Below are positions 7,246 through 13,226 of a DNA stretch of 13,226 bases, piece after piece. Below the pieces are notes generated by a model. The model saw only the letters and a list, made by a program, of their open reading frames with translations. It did not search any database and was not told the origin of the DNA. Where the stretch lies: positions 1 to 13,226 of the forward strand of contig JACCYW010000055.1 in NCBI GenBank assembly GCA_013696275.1, read 5' to 3'. Numbering within the stretch: position 1 is the first letter of the stretch; each line of letters opens with the position of its first letter. The stretch is from Chloroflexota bacterium (GTDB lineage: Bacteria > Chloroflexota > Limnocylindria > Limnocylindrales > CSP1-4). The translations under genes were made by a program, and so were the position numbers.

Positions 7246-8841
7246 GTGGAGGATGTCGAGCTGCTCATCCGTGGCGGGACGGTCATCGACGGTTCCGGCG
7301 GGCCGCGTCGAGCGGGTACCGTAGCCGTCTCGGCTGGCCGCTTGCGGATGCTTGCCGAGGATCCCGGCAGCCTGCGCGCCGCGCGAACCGTCGACGCGAC
7401 CGGACTCGTCGTGGCACCCGGTTTCATCGACCTGCACTCACATTCGGGTCTGATGGTCCTGGCCGACCCGCGGCATGAGCCCAAGCTGCGCCAGGGCGTC
7501 ACCACCGAGGTCATCGGCGTGGACGGCAATGCCTACGCGCCGTTCGCGAGCCGTGCCGATCTGCTGGCCTTCGTGCGGCTGAACGCGGGGCTTGACGGCA
7601 TCCCTGAGCTGGCCTACGACTGGGGCTCAGTCGCTTCCTATCTGAGCCGCTTCGACCGGCGTGTCAGCGTCAACCTCTGTCTGCTGGTCGGCAACAGTGC
7701 TTTGCGCATCGATGCACTTGGCTGGGATGACGTGCCAGCCGACCGGTCCGCGCTCGATCGCATGCGCGGGCTGCTGCGCGAGTCCATGGAGGAGGGCGCC
7801 TTCGGAGTCTCCTCTGGCCTCGACTACGCGCCCGGCGCCTTCGCCACGACCGATGAGCTGGCCGAACTCACTGAGGAAGCCGCCAGGCTCGGAGGCATCT
7901 ATCACACCCACGTTCGCTACGCCCTGGGCGACCGTTTCCTGGACCCGTTCCGCGAGGCGGTAGAGATCGGCCGGCGTGGCCAGGGGCCGGTCCACCTGAC
8001 CCACTTCTATCACCGGGCCACTTATCCCGGCCCGCCCGAACAGATGCTGGGACTGGTCGATGACGCGCGGGCGAGCGGGCAGGACGTCACCTTCGACTCA
8101 TATCCCTACGAATGGGCGAGCACGAGGATGCTGATCATGCTTCCGCCCTGGACGCAGGCGGGCGGTCCCGAGCCGACCATGGCACGGCTGGCCGACCGGG
8201 CCGTGCGCGACAGGCTGCGCCAGGAGATCGGTGTGCGCGGTCGATCCTATGCCGGGGCTGACCCATGGGATGACCTGCGCATGGGCTACTTCGGCCGGCC
8301 GGAGAATGCCCCGTGGGAGGGCCGCACCCTGGGTGACTACATGCGCCAGACAGGGCTGGATGCGGTCGACGCGATATGCGACCTGCTGCTGGCCGAGGAC
8401 CTGCGCGTCAACCAGGTCACACCAGGCCCGTGGACAGGCGGCCTGGCGCCATTCCTGAAGCATCCGGTGGCCATGATCGGCACCGATTCCACGTTCGTCG
8501 GCAGGAAGCCGAGCCCGCGCACGTACGGTTCGTTCCCGCGCATCCTGGGACAGTTCGTGCGCGACATGCGACTCATGCCCCTGGAGGAGGCCGTGCGCAA
8601 GATGACCGCGGCCCCGGCGGCGCGGCTGGGCTTGCGCCAGCGCGGACTGTTGCGCGACGGGATGGTCGCTGATGTCGTCCTCTTCGACCCCTCGACAGTG
8701 CGCGCCACGGCCACCTACGAGGAACCTCGCCAGTTCCCTGAGGGCATCCCGTATGTGCTCGTCAACGGCGAGTTCGTGGTCGATGGCGGCGTCCACACTG
8801 GCGCCACCCCCGGCGTAGCGTTACGTCGCGGGCAGGCTTGA
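7246..8841 (+). CDS. N-acyl-D-amino-acid deacylase-like amidohydrolase (D-aminoacylase family)
   Basis: With GTG 7246 as start the protein has 531 residues, normal for the family. It hydrolyses N-acyl-D-amino acids or related amides using a mononuclear or binuclear metal site. The sequence shows the N-terminal composite beta-sandwich opening LLIRGGTVIDGSG (6-18), PGFIDLHSHSG (H64, H66), GVTTEVIGVDGNAYAP (84-99), HTHVRYALGD (H220, H222), HLTHFYH (H250, H253), IGTDS (D414) and RTYGSFPRILGQFVRD (425-440), which is typical of D-aminoacylases. The metal-ligand cysteine of classical enzymes (Cys96 in the Alcaligenes enzyme, in a GNCG-type motif) is absent from the GVDGN segment, so it belongs to a variant subgroup and its substrate is uncertain. 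The frame is open back to 6991, inside the preceding gene; GTG 7177 is an alternative start, but homology begins at 7246. It ends 17 nt before the convergent GH2 gene. Confidence 0.9.
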   Translation: MEDVELLIRGGTVIDGSGGPRRAGTVAVSAGRLRMLAEDPGSLRAARTVDATGLVVAPGFIDLHSHSGLMVLADPRHEPKLRQGVTTEVIGVDGNAYAPFASRADLLAFVRLNAGLDGIPELAYDWGSVASYLSRFDRRVSVNLCLLVGNSALRIDALGWDDVPADRSALDRMRGLLRESMEEGAFGVSSGLDYAPGAFATTDELAELTEEAARLGGIYHTHVRYALGDRFLDPFREAVEIGRRGQGPVHLTHFYHRATYPGPPEQMLGLVDDARASGQDVTFDSYPYEWASTRMLIMLPPWTQAGGPEPTMARLADRAVRDRLRQEIGVRGRSYAGADPWDDLRMGYFGRPENAPWEGRTLGDYMRQTGLDAVDAICDLLLAEDLRVNQVTPGPWTGGLAPFLKHPVAMIGTDSTFVGRKPSPRTYGSFPRILGQFVRDMRLMPLEEAVRKMTAAPAARLGLRQRGLLRDGMVADVVLFDPSTVRATATYEEPRQFPEGIPYVLVNGEFVVDGGVHTGATPGVALRRGQA

Positions 8842-8858
8842 AGCTGTGCCCGGGGCCG

Positions 8859-10733
8859 CTAGTCGGTGCCGCCCGACGGACTGAACCCGGTCACCTCCGT
8901 CGAGGCGATGCTGGCCATGACGGCGTCGCCCGGGATGGCGCGCGAAGGTCGCTCGTTGATGGCCCTCAGGGCAGCTGGGTCGACCTTGGGCGAGTGATCG
9001 TCGAAGAGCAGGCCGTTGGTCTCCTGCTCGGTATCGGTCAGCTGCGTGTAGCAGAAGCCGGCGATGGACGGGCTCTCCAGGATCGCTCCGATCAGATCCT
9101 CATAGCGGGCGACCAGTTCCGCCGGGTCGTTGACCGTCCCGTACCCGAAGCGGCGCCGCTCGGGCCGGGGATCGTAGCTGAGCCCACCGCACTCGGACAG
9201 GACGACCGGCTCCTCGTGGTGCTGACGGCGCTGCAACGCGATGGCGTGGTGCGACGGCTGGGTCAGCCGCAAGGTCCTTTCGAGTGCCTCGAACGAGCCA
9301 TAGCGCTCGCGGATGACGTCGCCCCGCAGGGCGTAATCATGGATGCCCCAGAGATCGCTGACGATGTGCTCCCAGCCGTCGTTGGCGATGACCGGCCGGC
9401 TGGGATCGAGCGCCTTGGTAAGGTGATACAGGCTCCGCACGTAGGCTCGCTGGGCGGGATCACGGGGCAGGTTAGGAACCCCCCAACTCTCGTTGAAGGG
9501 CACCCAGGTGACGATGCAGGGGTGGCTGACATCGCGGCGTAGGACCTCCATCCACTCATCCACCATGCGCTCGATGGCCAGGTTGGAGAAGGCATAGGCA
9601 TTGGCCATCTCGCCCCAGACCATCAGGCCCAGCCGATCGCACCAGTAGAGGAAGCGCGGATCCTCCACCTTCTGGTGGATGCGCACGCCGTTGAAGCCGA
9701 GCGACTTGACCAGCTCGACCTCACGCCGCAGTCCCGCCCCGTCCGCGGCCGCAAGGTGGGTCTGGGGCCGATAGCCCTGATCGAGCACCAGCCGCAGGTA
9801 GGTCGGCATGCCATTCAGCTCGAACACGCCACCCGACACGCCGACGCTGCGTAGCCCAGCGTAGCTCTGCACCCGGTCGACGACGCGTTCGTCATCTTCC
9901 AGGGTCAGCGCGGCATCGATGAGGTTGGGATGAGCCGGTGCCCAGAGCAGCCGGGCGCGGTCGATGTTGCCGACGGCAGGTTCGATGCCGACGGCCCTTC
10001 TCATCTCGCGCGCCTGGACCATGTAGGTCTCATCCGCCAGCACATCATCTCGGAGGGTCAGGCGGACCCGCAATCTCAGCGGACGTTGCGGCGTGCGCGA
10101 AAGTGATATCTGCAGGCCAAGCAGGCCAGTGTCCGGATCAGGACTCCAGCGCACGTCGCTGATGTGGTCCTGCGCCAGCGCCTCCATCCAGACCGGTTGC
10201 CAGATGCCGGTCGTGCGCTGGTACCAGATGCGCCGCGGCTCATCCTCCCAGAACTGTTTGCCACGTGGCTGGGTCAGGTCGGTCGTCGGATCGCTGGCCC
10301 GCACCACGATGGTCTGCTCGCTGTCGCCAGGCAGCAGGGCCTCGGTGACGTCCACCGAGAACGGCGTATGGCCGCCGCGATGTGACGTCACGAGATGCCC
10401 GTTGACCCACACCATCGCCTCGTAGTCCACCGCGTTGAGATAGAGCCACAACCGGTCGCGCTGGGCGTTGAGACCGGTCGCCTGGCGGTCGAAGGTGCGG
10501 CGGTACCAGACGACGGGATGAGGTCCCGTTTCGCCGATGCCGCTGGCACTCGACTCGGGCGGATACGGGACCAGGATGGTGCGCGGGAAACACTCCGGCC
10601 GGTCCTGCCAACGCTCGTGCAGTCCGACATCTCCATCGTCGTGCGCGAAGGCCCATTCGCCACACAGATCCAGCCATGGCTGGCGGCAAAGCTGGGGCCG
10701 TGGATGGAGCCCCTGCTCGTCGGCAGCGGTCAC
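8859..10733 (-). CDS. Glycoside hydrolase family 2 protein (beta-glycosidase)
   Basis: A 624-residue GH2 enzyme with the usual order: N-terminal sugar-binding jelly roll (~20-185, with WYRRTF and LNAVDYEAMVWVNG), immunoglobulin-like domain (~186-295) and TIM barrel (~296-600). The catalytic acid/base is E415 in VPFNESWG and the nucleophile is E514 in VVLSECGGLSY; both are present, as are RIHQKVEDPRFLYWCDRLGL (351-370) and the C-terminal GFCYTQLTDTEQETNG (559-574). GH2 covers beta-galactosidases, beta-mannosidases, beta-glucuronidases and arabinosidases, and the specificity cannot be set from sequence here. No signal peptide is visible, so it probably acts in the cytoplasm. The start is GTG 10733, whose GTGA overlaps the TGA stop of the GH43 gene, which implies translational coupling. 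Confidence 0.94.
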   Translation of the reverse strand: MTAADEQGLHPRPQLCRQPWLDLCGEWAFAHDDGDVGLHERWQDRPECFPRTILVPYPPESSASGIGETGPHPVVWYRRTFDRQATGLNAQRDRLWLYLNAVDYEAMVWVNGHLVTSHRGGHTPFSVDVTEALLPGDSEQTIVVRASDPTTDLTQPRGKQFWEDEPRRIWYQRTTGIWQPVWMEALAQDHISDVRWSPDPDTGLLGLQISLSRTPQRPLRLRVRLTLRDDVLADETYMVQAREMRRAVGIEPAVGNIDRARLLWAPAHPNLIDAALTLEDDERVVDRVQSYAGLRSVGVSGGVFELNGMPTYLRLVLDQGYRPQTHLAAADGAGLRREVELVKSLGFNGVRIHQKVEDPRFLYWCDRLGLMVWGEMANAYAFSNLAIERMVDEWMEVLRRDVSHPCIVTWVPFNESWGVPNLPRDPAQRAYVRSLYHLTKALDPSRPVIANDGWEHIVSDLWGIHDYALRGDVIRERYGSFEALERTLRLTQPSHHAIALQRRQHHEEPVVLSECGGLSYDPRPERRRFGYGTVNDPAELVARYEDLIGAILESPSIAGFCYTQLTDTEQETNGLLFDDHSPKVDPAALRAINERPSRAIPGDAVMASIASTEVTGFSPSGGTD

Positions 10734-11812
10734 GGTATGGGCGCCGGCTGTGGCCCGCTCGACGGGGAGTCGTTGGCGATCCCTGGCCAGCCATCGACCC
10801 AGCTGATGCGGTCGATGAGCATCGGCCGCTTGACCGCATCGACCGCCGGCTGAAAGGGATCATCCGGGTCGATGGCATGGTAGATGAGCCAGTCCTGGCC
10901 GGCACCGTCGGCGACCACCGCGTTATGACCCGGGCCCTCCCAGACATCGTTCCCGCGCAGGATGACGCTAGCGCCCCAGGTGTCGGTCGCCTGGGCGCGT
11001 GACTCGAACGGTCCGGTCGCGGAAGTGGACCGGGCGACCAGTACCGCGTAGCCGGCCGGGCGAGCGCAGCAGTTGCCGGCTGAGACGAAGAGGTAGTACA
11101 TCTCACCCCGCTTGATGACCCACGGTGCTTCGATGAGGCTCTCGAATGGCTGGTAGACATTGCGGTCGAAGACTTCCGTGGCCTCCGAGCCCGGCATGAA
11201 GGAGATCCGGTCAGGCGCCAGCTCGCGGGCGAAGATGGGCGCTCCGTCCGAGCCCCAGTAGAGCAGGCGCTTGCCCGTCGTCGGGTCGTCATACGGGAAT
11301 ACGTCGATGGCCACATAGCCGTCGTCGCAATGGATGGGCGTATCGCTCGGCTCGAACGGCCCGGCCGGATCATCCGCGACGGCGACACCCAGGCACATGC
11401 CGTCACCGTTGTCGTGCCACCCGGCGTAGTAGAGGTAGGCGCGGCCATCGGCCTCGATGATCCCGGGCGCCCAGAAGTCGCGGGTCGTCCTGGTCCAGGC
11501 GGGCTTGCGCGTCAAGGCGTCGCGCAGTAGCTCCCATTCGAGCAGGTCACGCGAGCGCGCGACCTGGATGTAGGCCATGCGGTCGACCGTCAGCTGCTCG
11601 GTCGAATAAGCGTAGTACCAGCCATCCGAGCCGCGGATGACGGCGGGATCGGCGAAGTCCGTGCGGATGACGGGATTGGTATACGTCGCGGCAACCGCCC
11701 CGCCCGGGCGCGTGACGGCGAAGCCGACGGCCGCCATCAGGGCCACTGAGACGACGATGATGCCAACGACCAACGGGCGCCGGCTTCGACCTCGACTGAC
11801 GAGCCTGCTCAT
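10730..11812 (-). CDS. Secreted or membrane-anchored glycoside hydrolase family 43 protein
   Basis: This 360-residue protein has a basic N-terminus (RGRSRR), a hydrophobic segment (~13-34) and an AVA site at 39-41, so it is exported by Sec and either cleaved or left as an anchor. The rest is a GH43 five-bladed beta-propeller, a family of arabinan- and xylan-active enzymes. It opens with YTNPVIRTDFADPAVI; D55 is the likely catalytic base, D170 in VAIDVFPYDD the pKa-modulating aspartate and E228 in LIEAPWV the catalytic acid. H296 in GPGHNAVV fits the conserved structural histidine. Arabinan- or arabinoside-type substrates are likely but not provable. The ATG overlaps the upstream lipoprotein stop (ATGA) and its own stop overlaps the GH2 start, so it is the middle gene of a three-gene operon. 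Confidence 0.93.
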   Translation of the reverse strand: MSRLVSRGRSRRPLVVGIIVVSVALMAAVGFAVTRPGGAVAATYTNPVIRTDFADPAVIRGSDGWYYAYSTEQLTVDRMAYIQVARSRDLLEWELLRDALTRKPAWTRTTRDFWAPGIIEADGRAYLYYAGWHDNGDGMCLGVAVADDPAGPFEPSDTPIHCDDGYVAIDVFPYDDPTTGKRLLYWGSDGAPIFARELAPDRISFMPGSEATEVFDRNVYQPFESLIEAPWVIKRGEMYYLFVSAGNCCARPAGYAVLVARSTSATGPFESRAQATDTWGASVILRGNDVWEGPGHNAVVADGAGQDWLIYHAIDPDDPFQPAVDAVKRPMLIDRISWVDGWPGIANDSPSSGPQPAPIP

Positions 11813-12315
11813 GGCATCACTCGGGCAAGGGCCGAACCCACCGCCACCATCAGCTCATCGACCGCGCCGGAGAGCAGGATCAAGGTGTCGCCGCGCCGGA
11901 TGAGCACGTATGGTTGGTCCCCGGCGTCACCCCGCCACGCCTCGTCAGCGCCTGGCACCGGGAAGAACTCGGTCGGGTCGTCGGGCGCTGGCAGGACATC
12001 GCGATGCGCCTGGATCATCCTCAGACCGTCGCCATAGGTCGCCCAGACTGGTCGGGTGGGATCGCCGGCCACGCCGCGCACCTCCAGGGTGGGCTCACCG
12101 GCGAGGTCAGCCGGCGGTGCATAGAGCGGCACGCCGGCCAGGGCTGCCGCCTCCGCCCACGACTCGACCCCTTGTCGAAGCGGGATATCGGCATCAGGTG
12201 CCACGCTCGGCTGGGTCGGCGCGCTCGTGCAGCCAGCCGCCAGCAGCGCCACGCAGATGACGATCGACCGGAGCTCAGGGCGAGGTCGTGGCAGTCCCCC
12301 TCCGCGGCGCGACAT
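11809..12315 (-). CDS. Small lipoprotein of unknown function, first gene of the glycosidase operon
   Basis: A 168-residue protein from ATG 12315. It has a typical lipoprotein signal: a hydrophobic stretch (17-27) ending in LLAAGC, with the lipidated cysteine at C29. The mature part reads like a compact globular domain (LEVRGVAGDPTRPVWATYGDGLRMIQ, then YVLIRRGDTLILLSGAVDELMVAVGSAL). That C-terminal pattern, a strand pair followed by a DEL-containing helix, loosely recalls DUF4367-type surface or anti-sigma-associated domains; this is only a resemblance. A longer in-frame start at 12870 was rejected because it runs through the divergent gene and loses the signal peptide position. There is no SD; a TACGCT box 6 nt upstream suggests a leaderless mRNA. 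It overlaps the GH43 start by 4 nt and may help bind or sense sugar at the cell surface. Confidence 0.85.
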   Translation of the reverse strand: MSRRGGGLPRPRPELRSIVICVALLAAGCTSAPTQPSVAPDADIPLRQGVESWAEAAALAGVPLYAPPADLAGEPTLEVRGVAGDPTRPVWATYGDGLRMIQAHRDVLPAPDDPTEFFPVPGADEAWRGDAGDQPYVLIRRGDTLILLSGAVDELMVAVGSALARVMP

Positions 12316-12321
12316 ATCGGC

Positions 12322-12327
12322 AGCGTA
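12322..12327 (-). promoter_or_regulatory. Putative -10 box (TACGCT) for the lipoprotein-GH43-GH2 operon
   Basis: On the minus strand TACGCT is followed by 6 nt and then ATG 12315. This spacing would place the transcription start on the A of the start codon, which fits the absence of an SD. No recognisable -35 lies 16-18 nt upstream. Confidence 0.4.
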
Positions 12328-12354
12328 ACGCGCGGTCGGGCTCGCCGCACTGGT

Positions 12355-12360
12355 TATGCT
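12355..12360 (+). promoter_or_regulatory. Putative -10 box (TATGCT) for the small acidic protein gene
   Basis: TATGCT lies 47 nt before ATG 12408, leaving a leader of about 40 nt with a good SD. It sits 27 nt from the opposing TACGCT box, so the two divergent promoters would be closely packed. No good -35 is visible. Confidence 0.35.
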
Positions 12361-12407
12361 GGCTGTCGCTCGCATCCAGCGGGCCCGGCAAGTGAGGGAG
12401 GACATCG

Positions 12408-12680
12408 ATGGACGACATCCAGGACATCTTCTCCGATAGGGCCCGCGAAGAGGAGGCCGAGGAGGCGCGACAGGCCGAGCGCGGCGACAGCGGGTCTGTC
12501 GTGACCGATGGCGGCGGACCGACGGGCGAGCCGCCCAGTTCGACCCTGGGCGCCGTCTCAGGGGCCGGCCTGGCCGCCGCCGCAGGCCTGGCCTCGGTCG
12601 ACGCAGCGGCCGGATCGGCCTCCCGCGATGCGTCGTCGGGATTGCACGACTCAGACGAGGATCGCTCAGGGGCATCTTGA
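12408..12680 (+). CDS. Small acidic protein of unknown function
   Basis: A 90-residue ORF with a strong SD (GGGAGG, 12396-12401) 6 nt before its ATG. Third codon positions are mostly G or C, as in the neighbouring genes, which supports real coding. The N-terminal third is very acidic and probably helical (DDIQDIFSDRAREEEAEEARQ). The middle is Gly/Ala-rich (GLAAAAGLASVDAAAG, 55-70) and too weakly hydrophobic to be a convincing membrane helix. The tail is Ser/Asp-rich. No family is recognised. It diverges from the glycosidase operon and is followed by non-coding DNA. Confidence 0.65.
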   Translation: MDDIQDIFSDRAREEEAEEARQAERGDSGSVVTDGGGPTGEPPSSTLGAVSGAGLAAAAGLASVDAAAGSASRDASSGLHDSDEDRSGAS

Positions 12681-12780
12681 TCAGCCCAGGCCGCACCAAC
12701 CAGCCTCTTGTCGGCTCAGAGAGCGTGTCAAGGGCTCCGGTGGGAGGGATCCCGAGCGGGCCGCAGAGACCTACGGGTAC

Positions 12781-12813
12781 GGCAGGCCCGATCGACCTCT
12801 TATCGGCCCTGCC
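12781..12813. terminator. Strong hairpin downstream of the small acidic protein gene, possible terminator
   Basis: GGCAGGCCCGAT (12781-12792) pairs with ATCGGCCCTGCC (12802-12813) over 11 base pairs with a single C:C mismatch, closing a 9-nt loop. It begins 100 nt after the stop of the acidic protein. No T-run follows on either strand, so it is either a T-poor terminator or another structured element. Confidence 0.4.
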
Positions 12814-12845
12814 TGTGCACTCGGCGCACCGACCGGCCGGTGTTC

Positions 12846-12861
12846 TCTCGATATGTCGAGA
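12846..12861. promoter_or_regulatory. Operator-like palindrome TCTCGA-TATG-TCGAGA
   Basis: A perfect 6-bp inverted repeat around TATG, 23 nt before ATG 12885 and 9 nt before its SD. Its position and symmetry suit a dimeric repressor. TCGATAT is shared with the two motifs at 12960-12972 and 13013-13022. The regulator is not in the window. Confidence 0.4.
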
Positions 12862-12884
12862 CGGATCCACAGGAAGGCATCGTC

Positions 12885-13010
12885 ATGTGGGGTTCTCGCG
12901 CTCTATCGCCGATGGCTGAGCGTGAAGCCCTCCTGTCGGGGGCACTCGTGCGGGGAGGACGTCGATATACCGTGAGAACCGCCCATGAGGGAGGGCTCCC
13001 GTCGATCTGA
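12885..13010 (+). CDS. Possible 41-residue small protein
   Basis: ATG 12885 has a good SD (AGGAAGG, 12871-12877) with a 7-nt spacer, and the frame runs 41 codons to TGA. The peptide begins MWGSRALSPMAEREALL and continues with a basic YTVRT-containing part. It has no signal peptide, membrane helix or known family. An operator-like palindrome lies directly upstream, while another motif overlaps its 3' part, so this could equally be a leader or a chance frame. The frame also opens earlier at 12708, but that start has no such support. Confidence 0.35.
   Translation: MWGSRALSPMAEREALLSGALVRGGRRYTVRTAHEGGLPSI
12960..12972. promoter_or_regulatory. Second CGATAT motif (imperfect)
   Basis: CGTCGATATACCG shares TCGATAT with the upstream palindrome, but its right half is degenerate (TACCG). 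It lies inside the possible 41-codon ORF. Confidence 0.25.
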
Positions 13011-13012
13011 CG

Positions 13013-13022
13013 CGATATATCG
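13013..13022. promoter_or_regulatory. Third CGATAT motif, perfect palindrome CGATATATCG
   Basis: A perfect 10-bp palindrome just after the stop of the possible 41-codon ORF. AT-rich centres like this are rare in the surrounding DNA, and together with the first motif it suggests binding by a dimeric regulator. It could serve a transcript starting here and running in either direction. Confidence 0.35.
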
Positions 13023-13226
13023 AGAAGTGAGGACCCGGAGATACCTGGAGGGCTCGATCGGGCGGGCAAAGGCGAGTCTGGTGAGCAGCGCTTAGGGACG
13101 ACTCGTCAGGTCAGCGAGCAGCGCGACCGGTGAGCAGCCGGCTGCCCGGCTCGGGCGGTCCGATCGTCCGGTCAGCCTACCGTGGCGCCTGCCGCTGTCA
13201 GAGCAGTGGGCGACCGGTCGACCCTA

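Larger units (their letters stand above)
12681..13226. other. Largely non-coding right end with hairpin and operator-like motifs
   Basis: Apart from one possible 41-codon ORF, no frame in these 546 bases looks like a real gene. The region holds a strong hairpin (12781-12813), three CGATAT-containing motifs (12846-12861, 12960-12972, 13013-13022) and a GC-rich tail with several GAGCAGC words (13083, 13117 and 13132 areas) and a GCAGCCGGCTGC palindrome near 13135. The tail may lead into the regulatory region of a gene beyond the window. Confidence 0.6.

Noticed and set aside
8842..8858. Terminator between the convergent deacylase and GH2 genes
   Set aside because: The 17-bp gap contains only a short GC-rich run (CCCGGGGCC) with no stable stem plus T-tract.
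12316..12870. Longer start for the lipoprotein gene at 12870
   Set aside because: The added 185 residues are Arg/Pro-rich, antisense to the acidic protein gene, and would bury the lipoprotein signal sequence.
13076..13145. GAGCAGC words as a direct-repeat or CRISPR-like array
   Set aside because: Only three short copies with unequal spacing and differing flanks; too short to support an array.

Overview
The window is high-GC, densely coded bacterial DNA with several GTG starts, 4-nt gene overlaps and apparently leaderless genes whose -10-like boxes read TAnGCT. This style, together with a membrane Ser/Thr kinase carrying a long Pro/Thr stalk, suggests an uncultured Chloroflexota lineage; a high-GC actinobacterial relative is possible. 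The taxonomy is inferred from style only. There are no rRNA, tRNA, transposase or CRISPR features.

Left block (1-5747, minus strand): a probable three-gene transcription unit. First is a receptor-like Ser/Thr protein kinase with an extracytoplasmic jelly-roll-like C-terminal domain, then FdhD (formate dehydrogenase sulfurtransferase), then a large FdhF/YdeP-type molybdopterin oxidoreductase. The oxidoreductase runs without a stop into a MobA-like nucleotidyltransferase domain that is cut by the window edge. The locus therefore seems to bring together a molybdenum enzyme, the protein that sulfurates its cofactor, and (by fusion) a domain resembling the enzyme that builds the guanine dinucleotide form of that cofactor.

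Middle block (5793-8841, plus strand): two amidohydrolase-superfamily genes. One is a guanine deaminase-like protein in which a normally invariant zinc-ligand histidine is proline. The other is an N-acyl-D-amino-acid deacylase-like protein. The first diverges from the kinase across a 45-bp gap, and the second may have its own leaderless promoter.

Right block (8859-12315, minus strand): a tightly overlapping operon of a small lipoprotein, a secreted or anchored GH43 glycosidase and a GH2 glycosidase, probably for plant or microbial polysaccharide breakdown. It converges on the deacylase gene with a 17-bp gap. Divergent from it is a small acidic protein of unknown function (12408-12680).

The last 546 bases (12681-13226) are mostly non-coding. 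They hold a strong hairpin, three CGATAT-containing operator-like motifs (two of them perfect inverted repeats) and one possible 41-residue ORF with a good ribosome binding site.
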